Of a stretch of DNA of 64,000 nt, positions 1-8,815 are shown one piece after another. The notes beneath the pieces are model-generated. The model searched no databases and was not told the origin of the DNA. It worked only from the letters and a program-made list of their open reading frames with translations. Position 1 is the first letter of the stretch; each line of letters opens with the position of its first letter. Both the position numbers and the translations under genes were made by a program. Source of the DNA: Euzebya pacifica (GTDB taxonomy: Bacteria > Actinomycetota > Nitriliruptoria > Euzebyales > Euzebyaceae); the NCBI RefSeq assembly GCF_003344865.1, contig NZ_CP031165.1, positions 1,116,001 to 1,180,000 on the forward strand. Reading direction: 5' to 3'.

Positions 1-169
1 GCGTGACCTTCGCCAGCGCCTCGCCGTCGGCGATCACGGGCGCCCCGCTGGTGCAGGCCGCCAGCCCCAACAGGAGGACGAGGACGAGTGCGAGGGCGCG
101 GCGTGGTCCGCTCCGGGAGCGTCGCAGGGGGTGGCTCGATGCAGGGCGAGCGGTCGAGGGGCAGGGCAC
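1..169 (-). CDS. Putative secreted lipoprotein, N-terminal part only
   Basis: Only the first 56 codons are inside the window. The reading frame starts at GTG 169, preceded on the minus strand by GGAGG four bases upstream. The N-terminus has a basic stretch (HPLRRSRSGPRRA), a leucine/valine-rich hydrophobic core and a lipobox ending LGLAAC, followed by TSGAPVIADGEALAKVT. This is a classical lipoprotein signal peptide, so the product should be exported, lipidated on cysteine and held on the outer face of the membrane. The functional domain lies outside the window and cannot be named. It diverges from the small zinc-ribbon gene at 290 with 120 bases between them. Confidence 0.6.
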   Translation of the reverse strand, partial: MPCPSTARPASSHPLRRSRSGPRRALALVLVLLLGLAACTSGAPVIADGEALAKVT

Positions 170-289
170 GGGTCCTCCAGCGTGCCACTCGGCGGCGCGC
201 TCGGCCCACCACCCGGCCGCGACCGGGACCGGCAACCGCGTCCCACGACGAGGAACGTCCGCCGCGGGGCCGGTAGCCTCCGCTCCATC

Positions 290-448
290 ATGGCGGCCAT
301 CCACGAACCACTGCCCCCCTGCCCTGCCTGCGGCGCCGACACCACCCGGGTGACCGAGGACGTCAGCGACGAGGTCACGGTGCTGGGCTGCGGGACGTGC
401 ACGCAGACATGGGCCGTCCGAGCCGACGACAAGGACACGACGAAGTGA
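290..448 (+). CDS. Small zinc-ribbon protein ahead of the methylcrotonyl-CoA carboxylase gene
   Basis: A 52-residue protein with one CPAC and one CGTC pair (residues about 11-14 and 34-37), the spacing expected of a four-cysteine zinc ribbon. The function is unknown; small ribbons of this kind often bind nucleic acid or act as protein adaptors. The start was set at ATG 290 because a TAGCCT box at 274-279 lies ten bases upstream and no Shine-Dalgarno is present, which suggests a leaderless transcript. Its TGA stop overlaps the GTG start of the carboxyltransferase gene by four bases (GTGA), so the two are probably translationally coupled. An upstream extension of the open frame is low-complexity and was rejected. 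Confidence 0.6.
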   Translation: MAAIHEPLPPCPACGADTTRVTEDVSDEVTVLGCGTCTQTWAVRADDKDTTK

Positions 449-2061
449 CCGCCTACCCCGCCCTCGGCACCGGCGCCGACCCCACCAGCGACCAGTTCTC
501 CTCCTGGACACAGGCCAACAACGGCCTGGTCGACGACCTGCGCGACCAGCTGCGCAACGTGCGTGGCGGCGGTGGGGAGCGGGCCCGCGACCGCCACACC
601 GAACGCGGCAAGATGCTGCCGCGCGATCGGGTCGACGCGCTGCTGGACCCGCTGTCGCCCTTCCTCGAGCTCTCGCCCATGGCCGCGCACGGGCTGTACG
701 ACGGCGACGCCCCGTCGGCCGGCATCATCACCGGGGTCGGTCGGGTCAGCGGCCGCGAGTGCGTGATCGTGGCCAACGACGCCACCGTCAAGGGCGGCAC
801 GTACTACCCGATGACGGTCAAGAAGCACCTGCGCGCCCAGGAGGTGGCGCTGGAGAACAACCTGCCGTGCATCTACCTCGTCGACTCCGGCGGCGCGTTC
901 CTGCCCAAGCAGGACGAGGTCTTCCCCGACCGCGAGCACTTCGGCCGGATCTTCTACAACCAGGCCAACCTGTCCAAGCGTGGGATCCCCCAGATCGCCG
1001 CGGTGATGGGCTCGTGCACCGCTGGTGGTGCCTACGTCCCGGCGATGTCGGACGAAACCGTCATCGTCCGCGAGCAGGGCACCATCTTCCTGGGCGGCCC
1101 GCCCCTGGTGAAGGCCGCCACCGGTGAGGTCGTGACCGCCGAGGAGCTCGGCGGCGGCGATCTGCACAGCCGCACCTCCGGGGTGACCGACCACCTGGCC
1201 GACGACGATGCGCACGCCCTGCAGATCGTCCGTCGGATCGTCGCCTCGTTCGGGCCGAAGGCCGAGGCGCCGTGGACCCGCGAGGCGTCGATCGAACCCA
1301 AGGTCGACCCGTCCCAGCTGTACGGCGTCGTGCCGCCGGACACCAAGACCCCCTACGACGTCCGCGAGGTCATCGCGCGCATCGTCGACGGGTCGGGGTT
1401 CCAGGAGTTCAAGCAGCTGTACGGAACGACGTTGGTCACCGGCTTCGCGCGCATCCACGGCCACCCGGTCGGCATCGTCGCCAACAACGGCATCCTCTTC
1501 CGCGAGTCGGCCCTCAAGGGCGCCCACTTCATCGAGCTGTGCGACCGGCGCAAGACGCCGCTCGTGTTCCTGCAGAACATCTCCGGCTTCATGGTCGGCA
1601 AGGACTACGAGGCCGGCGGCATCGCCAAGGACGGGGCCAAGATGGTCACGGCCGTCTCGACGGCGTCGGTGCCCAAGCTGACCGTCGTGGTGGGCGGATC
1701 GTTCGGGGCCGGCAACTACGGCATGTCGGGCCGCGCCTACTCACCCCGGTTCCTGTGGATGTGGCCCAACGCGCGCATCTCGGTGATGGGTGGCGAGCAG
1801 GCCGCCACGGTCCTCGCGACGATCCGTCGCGACCGGGCGGAGGCCAAGGGGGAGGAGTGGTCCGCCGAGGACGAGGCGGCTTTCAAGCAGCCCCTGCTGG
1901 ACCAGTACGAGACGCAGGGCCACCCCTACTACTCGACCGCCCGCCTGTGGGACGACGGCGTCATCGACCCCGCCGACACCCGGATGGTCCTCGGCCTGGC
2001 CCTGTCGGCCTGCGCGAACGCCCCGGTCGCCGACCCCTCCTACGGCGTCTTCCGGATGTAG
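445..2061 (+). CDS. liuB: Methylcrotonyl-CoA carboxylase, carboxyltransferase (beta) subunit
   Basis: A 538-residue biotin-dependent carboxyltransferase, the usual length for the methylcrotonyl-CoA carboxylase beta subunit. It moves carboxybiotin's CO2 onto 3-methylcrotonyl-CoA to give 3-methylglutaconyl-CoA in leucine breakdown, in the cytoplasm. Visible features are the early glycine-rich [11 protein letters not shown] segment, [17 protein letters not shown] in the N-terminal crotonase-like half, and the oxyanion-hole region [16 protein letters not shown] with [15 protein letters not shown] in the C-terminal half. The GTG start at 445 overlaps the stop of the zinc-ribbon gene. The assignment to methylcrotonyl rather than propionyl or acetyl-CoA rests on the neighbouring hydratase, biotin subunit and HMG-CoA lyase. 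Propionyl-CoA carboxylase beta is the main alternative. Confidence 0.85.
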   Translation: MTAYPALGTGADPTSDQFSSWTQANNGLVDDLRDQLRNVRGGGGERARDRHTERGKMLPRDRVDALLDPLSPFLELSPMAAHGLYDGDAPSAGIITGVGRVSGRECVIVANDATVKGGTYYPMTVKKHLRAQEVALENNLPCIYLVDSGGAFLPKQDEVFPDREHFGRIFYNQANLSKRGIPQIAAVMGSCTAGGAYVPAMSDETVIVREQGTIFLGGPPLVKAATGEVVTAEELGGGDLHSRTSGVTDHLADDDAHALQIVRRIVASFGPKAEAPWTREASIEPKVDPSQLYGVVPPDTKTPYDVREVIARIVDGSGFQEFKQLYGTTLVTGFARIHGHPVGIVANNGILFRESALKGAHFIELCDRRKTPLVFLQNISGFMVGKDYEAGGIAKDGAKMVTAVSTASVPKLTVVVGGSFGAGNYGMSGRAYSPRFLWMWPNARISVMGGEQAATVLATIRRDRAEAKGEEWSAEDEAAFKQPLLDQYETQGHPYYSTARLWDDGVIDPADTRMVLGLALSACANAPVADPSYGVFRM

Positions 2062-2073
2062 CCGTCCGGTGGG

Positions 2074-2463
2074 TCAGCGGTCGGGGCGATTGGGGCGGTC
2101 CGACCCGGTCGAGGGCTCGGTCGGGCTGCCGAACAATCGGCGGAAGGCGGCGTCCATCACGTTGACGCCGGCGTTGGTGACGCCGCGGGCGGTCTGGCCG
2201 ATGCGTTCGGTCGGCGGGGCGAACACCGCGTCCTGGATCCCGTCGCGCATGGCCTGGCGGAACTTGGGGGCCAGGTCGTCACCGGTCCGCAGCGCCTCCT
2301 CCCGCATCCGCACGATGGCGTCCTGCGTGACCTCCTCGGCCACGGCGCGGGCCTGCGCCTCCAGCTCGGGCAAGACCCGCCGCGACCACAGCCAGTACAG
2401 CACCGCACCGGTCAGCGCGGCGCTCAGCAGCGCCGTGACCACGACGAGCAACAGATCGGCCAT
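2074..2463 (-). CDS. Small single-pass membrane protein of unknown function
   Basis: A 129-residue protein with one N-terminal membrane segment (about residues 3-23, LLLVVVTALLSAALTGAVLYWLW), then a charged, probably helical region (LPELEAQARAVAEEVTQDAIVRMREEA, split over residues 30-56) and a C-terminal tail ending in charged and proline residues. I do not recognise a family. It lies antisense between liuB and liuC and ends 12 bases after liuB stops, so the pair is convergent. The ATG at 2463 was chosen because it precedes the membrane segment and has TAGGAT (2476-2471 on the minus strand) seven bases upstream, matching the leaderless pattern seen elsewhere. The open frame extends much further upstream, antisense to liuC, but that part looks non-coding. 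Confidence 0.55.
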   Translation of the reverse strand: MADLLLVVVTALLSAALTGAVLYWLWSRRVLPELEAQARAVAEEVTQDAIVRMREEALRTGDDLAPKFRQAMRDGIQDAVFAPPTERIGQTARGVTNAGVNVMDAAFRRLFGSPTEPSTGSDRPNRPDR

Positions 2464-2521
2464 CGCCGTGATCCTACGCCCCGACCAGCAGACGGCCCGT
2501 CGCGGTCTACCATCCGCGACC

Positions 2522-3334
2522 ATGACCATGCAGACGAGCCACGAGACACTGCGGGTCGAGGTCGACGACCGCGGCGTCGCCACGATCACCATGGACCGAC
2601 CCGAGGTCCGCAACGCCTTCAACGACACCCTCATCGGTGAGCTGTCGTCGGTTGCGGCGGCCCTCGCGACCGACGACGACGTGCGGGTGGTCGTGCTCAC
2701 CGGCGGCGGGCCGGTGTTCTCCGCCGGGGCCGACCTCAACTGGATGGGGTCGATGCGGGACTGGAGCCGCGAGGAGAACGTGGCCGACTCCCGGCGGATG
2801 AACGGGATGCTCCGCAGCCTCTGGGACCTGCCCAAGCCGCTGATCGGTCGGGTCAACGGCCACGCCATCGCGGGCGGCACCGGCTTGACCGCCGTCTGCG
2901 ACATCGTCGTCGCCGTCCGTGGGGCCAAGCTGGGCCTCACCGAGGCCGTGCTCGGGCTGGCCCCCGCCGTCATCTCGCCCTACGTGGTCCGCAAGATCGG
3001 GGTCTCCCACGCCCGTGCGCTGTTCGTCACCGGTGAGCTGTTCGATGCCGAGCACGCCCACCGCATCGGCTTGGTCCACCAGCTGGTCGACGACGTCGAC
3101 GCCCTCGACGTGGCCGTGGCCGACACCGTCCGCCGGTGCCTGAAGGCCGGCCCACGGGCTGTTGCCGTCGCCAAGACCCTTCCCGACCTGGCGCTGGACG
3201 ACCTCGACCTGGCGAGCGAGCGCACGCCCGGCATCATCGCCGAGCTGCGCGTGTCGGCGGAGGGGCAGGAGGGCATCGCCGCCTTCTTCGAGAAGCGTCC
3301 GGCCAGCTGGGTTCCGCAGTCAGAGGAGAAGTAG
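2522..3334 (+). CDS. liuC: Methylglutaconyl-CoA hydratase (enoyl-CoA hydratase family)
   Basis: A 270-residue crotonase-fold enzyme expected to hydrate 3-methylglutaconyl-CoA to HMG-CoA. The oxyanion-hole segments are visible: FSAGADLNWM near residue 73 and GHAIAGGTGLTAVCDI near residue 117. The stretch GLAPAVISPYVVRKIG is typical of the LiuC/AtuE branch of the superfamily, which with the carboxylase and HMG-CoA lyase neighbours supports the specific role. No Shine-Dalgarno precedes ATG 2522, but TACCAT at 2508-2513 lies eight bases upstream, so the message may start at the ATG. The stop is four bases before the GTG of the biotin subunit, so these genes form an operon. Confidence 0.8.
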   Translation: MTMQTSHETLRVEVDDRGVATITMDRPEVRNAFNDTLIGELSSVAAALATDDDVRVVVLTGGGPVFSAGADLNWMGSMRDWSREENVADSRRMNGMLRSLWDLPKPLIGRVNGHAIAGGTGLTAVCDIVVAVRGAKLGLTEAVLGLAPAVISPYVVRKIGVSHARALFVTGELFDAEHAHRIGLVHQLVDDVDALDVAVADTVRRCLKAGPRAVAVAKTLPDLALDDLDLASERTPGIIAELRVSAEGQEGIAAFFEKRPASWVPQSEEK

Positions 3335-3338
3335 CAGC

Positions 3339-5342
3339 GTGTTCCACACCGTCCTTGTCGCCAACCGTGGCGAGATCGCCGTCCGTGTCATCCGCAGCCT
3401 GCACGCGATGGGCATCCGTGCCGTCGCCGTCTACTCCGACGCCGACGCCGAGGCGATGCACACCCGCATGGCCGACGTCGCCGTCCGGCTGGGCCCGGCA
3501 GCGGCCAGCGAGTCCTACCTCCGCCCCGAGCTGATCGTCGAGGCTGCCCGCCGCACGGGCGCACAGGCCGTCCACCCCGGCTACGGCTTCCTGTCGGAGA
3601 ACGCCGGGTTCGCCCGGGCGCTCGACGAGGCCGGCATCACCTTCATCGGCCCGCCGCTGGGCGCCATCGAGGCGATGGGCGACAAGATCAGCGCCAAGGA
3701 CCTGGCGATCGAGGCCGGAGCGCCTGTCGTGCCCGGTGTGCACCGTCCCGGCATGTCCGACGACGAGCTGATCGCCGAGGCCGAGGGGGTCGGCTACCCG
3801 CTGATGGTGAAGGCGTCCGCCGGCGGTGGCGGCAAGGGCATGCGGGTCGTCCGTGACCCCGCGACCCTGCAGGAGGCGATCACCGCCGCACGGCGCGAGG
3901 CGAAGGGCGGCTTCGGCGACGACACGCTGATGCTGGAGCGGTTCGTCGAACGTCCTCGCCACATCGAGATCCAGGTCCTCGCCGACACCCACGGAACCAC
4001 CTTGTGGGTCGGCGAGCGCGAGTGCTCCCTGCAGCGCCGCCACCAGAAGGTCATCGAGGAGTGCCCCTCACCGGCGCTGACCCCCGAGACCCGCCGGGCC
4101 ATGGGCGAGGCCGCCGTGGCCATCGCCGAACGGGTCGGCTACGTCGGCGCCGGCACCGTGGAGTTCATCACCGACGCGGCCGCCGAGGAGTTCTTCTTCC
4201 TCGAGATGAACACCCGCCTGCAGGTCGAGCACCCCGTCACCGAGGAGGTCTACGGCCTCGACCTGGTCGCCGAGCAGGTGCACATCGCTGCCGGAGAGCC
4301 GCTGTCGTTCGGCCAGGACGACCTGGTGCCGCACGGCCACGCCGTCGAGGCCCGCGTCTACGCCGAGGACCCGTCCTCGGGCTTCCTGCCGACCGGTGGG
4401 CGGGTCGTCCGGTTCGACACCCCCGCGGGGGTCAGGGTGGACTCCGGCGTCGGTCGCGGCGCCGTCGTGACCTCCGACTACGACCCGATGGTGGCCAAGG
4501 TCATCGCGGTCGGGGAGGACCGGGCCGAGGCGCTGGCCCGCCTCGACCGCGGACTGGCCGACACGACGCTGTTCGGCTTCCCCTCCAACATCACCTTCCT
4601 GCGTGCCCTGCTGGCCGACGCCGACGTGCGGTCCGGCGACATGCACACCGGCCTGATCGCCGACCGTGGCGACGCCCTGACCGACGCCACGGTGCCCGAC
4701 GAGGTCTACGCCGCCGTCGGCCTGGCGACGATCGCCATCCGCGAGAGCGGCCTGTCCGGCGTCGTCGACCCCTTCGACCTGCCCGGCGGCTGGCGACTCG
4801 GCGAGGCGGGCTGGACCCGCTGGCGGCTGCGGGCGCCCGGCACCGAGGCCGTGGAGGTCAAGGTCCGGATCAGCCGCGACGGTCCCGAGGTCGTCGTCGG
4901 CGACGGCGAGGTCTGGCCCGCCGCGGTCTCGCTGGTCGGGGACCGCCTCCGGGTCGACCTGCCCAGCGGCCGCTGGACCTGGACGGTGGACCTTGCCGAG
5001 GACCGCGCCTGGATCGGCGCCGACGGCCGGGCGTGGCTGATCAGCGAGGAGGACCTGCTCGCCGCCAACCGTGGGGCCGGCCCCGGCGGTGCCAGCGGAA
5101 CCCTCGTCGCGCCGATGCCCGGTTCGGTGGCTGCGGTCAGCGCCTCGGTCGGCCAGGCGGTCACGGCCGGCCAGACCCTGGTGGTGGTGGAGGCCATGAA
5201 GATGGAGCATCCGCTGACGGCCCCGTTCGACGGCGTCGTCGCCGAGGTCCACGTGCAGGCCGGTAGCCAGGTCGGCATGGAGGACCCGCTCGTGCGGGTC
5301 GAGCCAGCCGAGGACGGCACCGCCGAGGACGCCGCGTCGTGA
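3339..5342 (+). CDS. liuD: Methylcrotonyl-CoA carboxylase, biotin carboxylase/carrier (alpha) subunit
   Basis: A 667-residue subunit with an N-terminal biotin carboxylase (VLVANRGEIAVRVIR at the start), an ATP-grasp loop (KASAGGGGKGMRVV near residue 161), the FLEMNTRLQVEHPVTE catalytic region near 290, a less conserved linker, and a C-terminal biotinyl domain with EAMKMEHPL, in which the lysine is biotinylated. It carboxylates biotin with ATP and bicarbonate for the beta subunit. GTG 3339 is preceded by GAGGAG inside the end of liuC. The TGA stop overlaps the GTG start of the HMG-CoA lyase gene by four bases. The domain order and length match MCC and PCC alpha chains; context favours MCC. Confidence 0.88.
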   Translation: MFHTVLVANRGEIAVRVIRSLHAMGIRAVAVYSDADAEAMHTRMADVAVRLGPAAASESYLRPELIVEAARRTGAQAVHPGYGFLSENAGFARALDEAGITFIGPPLGAIEAMGDKISAKDLAIEAGAPVVPGVHRPGMSDDELIAEAEGVGYPLMVKASAGGGGKGMRVVRDPATLQEAITAARREAKGGFGDDTLMLERFVERPRHIEIQVLADTHGTTLWVGERECSLQRRHQKVIEECPSPALTPETRRAMGEAAVAIAERVGYVGAGTVEFITDAAAEEFFFLEMNTRLQVEHPVTEEVYGLDLVAEQVHIAAGEPLSFGQDDLVPHGHAVEARVYAEDPSSGFLPTGGRVVRFDTPAGVRVDSGVGRGAVVTSDYDPMVAKVIAVGEDRAEALARLDRGLADTTLFGFPSNITFLRALLADADVRSGDMHTGLIADRGDALTDATVPDEVYAAVGLATIAIRESGLSGVVDPFDLPGGWRLGEAGWTRWRLRAPGTEAVEVKVRISRDGPEVVVGDGEVWPAAVSLVGDRLRVDLPSGRWTWTVDLAEDRAWIGADGRAWLISEEDLLAANRGAGPGGASGTLVAPMPGSVAAVSASVGQAVTAGQTLVVVEAMKMEHPLTAPFDGVVAEVHVQAGSQVGMEDPLVRVEPAEDGTAEDAAS

Positions 5343-6271
5343 GGCGGCCCCAGGTCCTGCCCGACCCGACCGGTGCGCTGCCCGACCGGGTCACCATCTG
5401 GGAGGTCGGCCCCCGCGACGGACTGCAGAACGAGGCAACCGTCGTGCCCGCGGCCGTCAAGACCGCGTTCATCGACCGGTTGGTCGCTGCGGGCCACACC
5501 ATCGTGGAGGCCACCTCGTTCGTGCACCCCAAGTGGGTGCCGCAGCTCGCCGACGCCGCGGAGGTGCTGGCCGGCATCACCCGGGCCGAGGGGGTCGCCT
5601 TCCCCGTGCTGGTTCCCAACGACCGCGGAATGGACCGCGCCATCGAGTGCGGGGTGACCGACATCGCGGTGTTCGCAAGCGCCACCGAGGCGTTCGCCCA
5701 GAAGAACCTCAACCGCGGGCTGGAATCGCAGTTCGAGATGTTCGAGCCGGTCATGGCCCGAGCGCAGGCGGAGGGGATGCGCGTCCGCGGCTACCTCTCC
5801 ATGGTCTTCGGTGACCAGTGGGAGGGCGACGTCGACCCGGCACAGGTGGTCACCGTCGGCCGCCGGCTCCTGGACCTCGGCTGCCACCAGCTCTCCCTCG
5901 GTGACACCATCGGCGTGGCCACCGCCGGCCACGTCCGGGCCGTCCTCCGGGCCTTCGCCGACGCGGGCGTCGGCATGGACCGCATCGCCGTGCACTTCCA
6001 CGACACCTACGGGCAGGCGCTGGCCAACACGGTCGTGGCGCTGGAGGAGGGCGTCACCGTGGTCGATGCCTCCACCGGTGGCCTGGGCGGCTGCCCCTAC
6101 GCCGAGTCGGCCACCGGCAACCTGGCGACCGAGGACCTCGTGTGGATGCTCGACGGGTTGGGGGTGCACACCGGGGTGGACCTGGCGGCGCTGGTGGACA
6201 CCAGCACCTGGATGGCTGGGCACCTCGGACGACCGTCCCCGTCGCGTGTGGTGCGCGCGCTCGCGGGCTGA
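5339..6271 (+). CDS. liuE: Hydroxymethylglutaryl-CoA lyase
   Basis: A 310-residue TIM-barrel lyase that cleaves HMG-CoA to acetoacetate and acetyl-CoA, the last step of leucine catabolism. Diagnostic residues are visible: the catalytic arginine in GPRDGLQNE near residue 29, metal-binding histidines in VHFHDTYGQ near 220, and the family signature with the catalytic cysteine in GGLGGCPYAESATGN near 250. The length matches bacterial MvaB/LiuE. The start codon is the G of GTGA shared with the stop of the alpha subunit, so translation is probably coupled. It is the last gene of the operon and is followed by a structured region ending in a strong terminator. Confidence 0.9.
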   Translation: MRRPQVLPDPTGALPDRVTIWEVGPRDGLQNEATVVPAAVKTAFIDRLVAAGHTIVEATSFVHPKWVPQLADAAEVLAGITRAEGVAFPVLVPNDRGMDRAIECGVTDIAVFASATEAFAQKNLNRGLESQFEMFEPVMARAQAEGMRVRGYLSMVFGDQWEGDVDPAQVVTVGRRLLDLGCHQLSLGDTIGVATAGHVRAVLRAFADAGVGMDRIAVHFHDTYGQALANTVVALEEGVTVVDASTGGLGGCPYAESATGNLATEDLVWMLDGLGVHTGVDLAALVDTSTWMAGHLGRPSPSRVVRALAG

Positions 6272-6310
6272 ACGTCACCCCTCGCTCACCCTGGGTGCAA
6301 GGGGAGTGAA

Positions 6311-6478
6311 TTGCTTTCGGTTCACCTCGTGCTGGGGTAGGGTTGGTCACGCAGCGACAGGGAGGACTGCCCCGTCGTCGCACCTTCCAGAGGGCTCTGC
6401 TGTCGGCTTGGTTCCCCCTTGGTCGACGGCGTCGTGAACCCTTGGGGCGCCTCTGTTCCCCGACAGGGGCGCCTTTCT
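6311..6478 (+). ncRNA. Candidate structured non-coding RNA or 3' leader ending in a terminator
   Basis: The 274-base gap between liuE and the next gene has no convincing ORF but clear structure. A TAGGGT -10-like box lies at 6338-6343. Downstream, GGTTC pairs with GAACC around an inner CGAC/GTCG hairpin (about 6411-6440). The element ends with the terminator listed separately at 6446-6478. C-rich unpaired stretches (CCCCC near 6413, CCCC at 6458) recall the actinobacterial 6C RNA, but I cannot confirm that family by eye. It could equally be a processed 3' UTR of the leucine operon. Confidence 0.3.
6446..6478 (+). terminator. Rho-independent terminator
   Basis: GGCGCCTCTGT at 6446-6456 pairs with ACAGGGGCGCC at 6463-6473, an 11-bp stem with one G-T wobble, around the loop TCCCCG. 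TTTCT follows at once. This is the most convincing intrinsic terminator in the window. It ends either the leucine operon or the candidate RNA just upstream. Confidence 0.75.
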
Positions 6479-6545
6479 GGTGCGACCGTTCTGGTGCCGC
6501 GTCCACTCGGTGGTGTGGCCGGGGCGGTCCACTAGTGTGGGGGAC

Positions 6546-6719
6546 ATGAGCGAACCCCGTGGTGCCGGCATGGGCGGCGGCCTGCTGTTCCTGGCCGTTG
6601 TCCTGTTCCTGGGCTACCTGGTCATCACGACCATCGTCGGCATCCTCAAGTGGATCGTCGGCGCGGTCCTCGTCCTGGCCGTCGTCGGCATGGCGCTGAA
6701 GATCGCCGACCGGAAGTAG
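6546..6719 (+). CDS. Small membrane protein, 57 residues
   Basis: A 57-residue protein consisting almost wholly of two hydrophobic segments (about residues 12-33 and 36-52) with a short polar N-terminus (MSEPRGAGMGGG) and a basic C-terminus (KIADRK). No family is recognised. The ATG at 6546 has TAGTGT (6534-6539) six bases upstream and no Shine-Dalgarno, so it is a candidate leaderless gene. It is convergent with the DUF3105 gene, which stops at 6750. Composition and frame look coding, but its size limits confidence. Confidence 0.5.
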   Translation: MSEPRGAGMGGGLLFLAVVLFLGYLVITTIVGILKWIVGAVLVLAVVGMALKIADRK

Positions 6720-6749
6720 GCGCGGCCGGCTGGGGCCGGCTGCGGCGCG

Positions 6750-7571
6750 TCAGTTGACGTCGTCCAGGGGCGGCAGCAGGAGGTCCTGTCCGGCGGGGTC
6801 GAGCACGCCGTTCCCGCTGGACACGTGCGGGGGCAGCCCGCGTTCGGGCGCATCGCCGAAGGTGTCGTAGTGGGCGCGCAGGAACGCGTCTGCCGTGGCC
6901 GCGTCGAACCCGTCGCAGGCCTGGCGCTGGAACCACGCCGTCAGCACGACGTCGGCCTCGTTCGGCAGGCGGATCGGGTACTCGGCGACGACCAGCTTGG
7001 GGTGGTCGCTGGTCAGCCCGGCGTCGGCCCAGGCCCGCAGGGCAGCGAGGTCCGCGGGGGAGGTGTCGACGTCGTACCAGATCACGACGTAGCCGTGCTC
7101 CAGGTTGTGGGTGGTGATGCGTGGGTCGATCACCACGTCGAAGACCCCCGAGCTGACGACCTGGCCGACATGGGGCCCCGACGACGGGGGCTGGTCGGGG
7201 TAGATCAGCGAGGGGGCGCTGTTCACCATCTCCTCGGGTCCCAGGTGGCCGCCGCCGAGGTCGGGCTGCCTGGTGTCGGCCGTGCAGCCGGCCTCGGCCA
7301 GTTCCGCGGAGGAAGAAACGGCCGGCGGGGCCGGGTCGCGGAGCTCCAGCAGCAGCCAGCCGCCGAGGCTGATCAGGACGATCGCGACGACGGCGCCGTA
7401 GACCCACAACCAGCGGGGCACGCCCCCCGATGGCGGGGGAGGAGGCGCAGCTGCGGGCCACGCCGGTGGCGGGCCGGTGGGCGGCTGGGTCGGCGGCGGC
7501 CCGGTCGGGGGTGGACCGGCCGGCGGCGGACCGGACCAACGCGGGCCCTCGGGCGGCTGGGGAAACGACAT
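6750..7571 (-). CDS. DUF3105 membrane-anchored protein
   Basis: A 273-residue protein with a proline/glycine-rich cytoplasmic N-terminus (residues 1-50, repeated GPPP), one membrane segment (about 52-74, WVYGAVVAIVLISLGGWLLL) and an external domain. The domain has PPSSGPHVGQVVSSGVF and the NLEHGYVVIWYD stretch typical of DUF3105, a widespread actinobacterial and archaeal domain of unknown role. The conserved histidines (GPHV, LEHG) look like ligand or metal positions. ATG 7571 is preceded on the minus strand by TAGCCT (7584-7579), seven bases away, inside GGTTAGCCTGCGG, so the transcript is probably leaderless. It diverges from the acyl-CoA dehydrogenase gene. Confidence 0.7.
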   Translation of the reverse strand: MSFPQPPEGPRWSGPPPAGPPPTGPPPTQPPTGPPPAWPAAAPPPPPSGGVPRWLWVYGAVVAIVLISLGGWLLLELRDPAPPAVSSSAELAEAGCTADTRQPDLGGGHLGPEEMVNSAPSLIYPDQPPSSGPHVGQVVSSGVFDVVIDPRITTHNLEHGYVVIWYDVDTSPADLAALRAWADAGLTSDHPKLVVAEYPIRLPNEADVVLTAWFQRQACDGFDAATADAFLRAHYDTFGDAPERGLPPHVSSGNGVLDPAGQDLLLPPLDDVN

Positions 7572-7660
7572 CCCCCGCAGGCTAACCGGGCGACCCCGGC
7601 ACGAGATGGGCGGCCGTACACTGCGGGCCTGCCCCACGGACCGACTGGAGCCCCCGAGCC

Positions 7661-8815
7661 ATGGCAATCTCTTTCGAGCTCACCGACGAGCAGCAGGACC
7701 TCAAGGACCTCGTCCGCGCATTCGCGGTCAACGAGGTCGCCCCACGTGCGGAGGAGATGAACGCCAAGGGCGAGTTCCCCACCGACCTGGTTCGCCAGAT
7801 GGGTGACATGGGACTGTTCGGCCTGCCCTTCCCCGAGGAGTACGGCGGGTCGGGCGGGGACTACCTGTCGCTGTGCCTCGCCATCGAGGAGCTGGGCCGC
7901 GTCGACCAGTCCGTCGGCATCACCCTGGAGGCCGGCGTGGGGCTGGGTGCCCAGCCGATCTACAAGTTCGGCACCGAGCAGCAGCGCAAGGAGCTGCTGC
8001 CGCAGCTGGCCGAGGGCAAGAAGCTGGCCGGGTTCGGGCTGACCGAGCCGGGCGGCGGGTCCGACGCCGGCGGCCTGCGCACGACCGCCCGCCGTGACGG
8101 CGACCACTGGGTCATCAACGGCTCCAAGCAGTTCATCACCAACGCCGGGACCGACATCTCGGAGTTCGTGACCATCACCGCGGTCACCAACGACGACCCG
8201 CGGGAGGTCACCAACTTCGTCGTCCCGACGGGCACGCCGGGGTACACGGTCGGCAACGGCTACCGGAAGGTCGGTTGGCACGCGTCCGACACCCGTGACC
8301 TGTACTTCGAGGACGTCCGGATCCCGGCGGAGAACCAGCTCGGCGAGACGGGGCGCGGGTTCGCCAACTTCCTCAACATCCTCGACGAGGGCCGCATCGC
8401 CATCTCCGCGCTCGCGGTCGGGTTGATCCAGGGCTGCGTCGACGAGTGCGTTCGCTACGCCCACGAGCGCGAGGCCTTCGGCAAGCCGATCGGCAGCTAC
8501 CAGGCGGTGGCGTTCAAGATCGCCGACCTCGAGGCCATGGCCGAGGTGGCACGCAACCAGTACTACTACGCCGCGTGGCTGCTCCAGGAGGGCAAGCCGT
8601 TCAAGAAGCAGGCGTCCATCGCCAAGCTGATGTCCACCGAGTACGCCGTCACCGCAGCCCGTGAGGCCTGCCAGATCTTCGGCGGCTACGGCTTCACCAC
8701 CGAGTACCCCGTCGGCCGCTTCTACCAGGACGCCAAGATCCTGGAGATCGGCGAGGGCACCAGCGAGGTGCAGCGCATGCTCATCGCCCGGGCGCTCGGT
8801 CTGCCGCGGGGCTGA
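7661..8815 (+). CDS. liuA: Acyl-CoA dehydrogenase, probably isovaleryl-CoA dehydrogenase
   Basis: A 384-residue flavoprotein with the full acyl-CoA dehydrogenase layout: helical N-domain, beta domain with GFGLTEPGGGSDAGG and the FITNAGTD flavin-contact stretch, and C-domain with HEREAFGKPIG, CQIFGGYGFTTEYPVGRFYQDAKI and EIGEGTSEVQRM, where the glutamate near the end is the usual catalytic base position of short-chain enzymes. It oxidises an acyl-CoA to the enoyl-CoA with FAD. The nearby liu genes make isovaleryl-CoA the likely substrate, but family sequence alone would also allow a short-chain or branched-chain enzyme. A TACACT box lies at 7616-7621, 40 bases upstream. Its last codons are part of the first copy of the 109-bp repeat. 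Confidence 0.75.
   Translation: MAISFELTDEQQDLKDLVRAFAVNEVAPRAEEMNAKGEFPTDLVRQMGDMGLFGLPFPEEYGGSGGDYLSLCLAIEELGRVDQSVGITLEAGVGLGAQPIYKFGTEQQRKELLPQLAEGKKLAGFGLTEPGGGSDAGGLRTTARRDGDHWVINGSKQFITNAGTDISEFVTITAVTNDDPREVTNFVVPTGTPGYTVGNGYRKVGWHASDTRDLYFEDVRIPAENQLGETGRGFANFLNILDEGRIAISALAVGLIQGCVDECVRYAHEREAFGKPIGSYQAVAFKIADLEAMAEVARNQYYYAAWLLQEGKPFKKQASIAKLMSTEYAVTAAREACQIFGGYGFTTEYPVGRFYQDAKILEIGEGTSEVQRMLIARALGLPRG

Noticed and set aside
34..1527. Long open frame antisense to the carboxyltransferase gene
   Set aside because: High GC leaves long antisense frames open. Its translation is low-complexity and arginine/glycine/valine-rich, while the plus strand has a full family match. The same reasoning excludes similar antisense frames over the liuD, kinase, CopC-CopD and glycosyltransferase genes.
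6361..6478. Firm call of the actinobacterial 6C RNA
   Set aside because: C-rich loops are present, but neither has six consecutive unpaired cytosines in a clean stem-loop, so only a generic structured RNA is reported.
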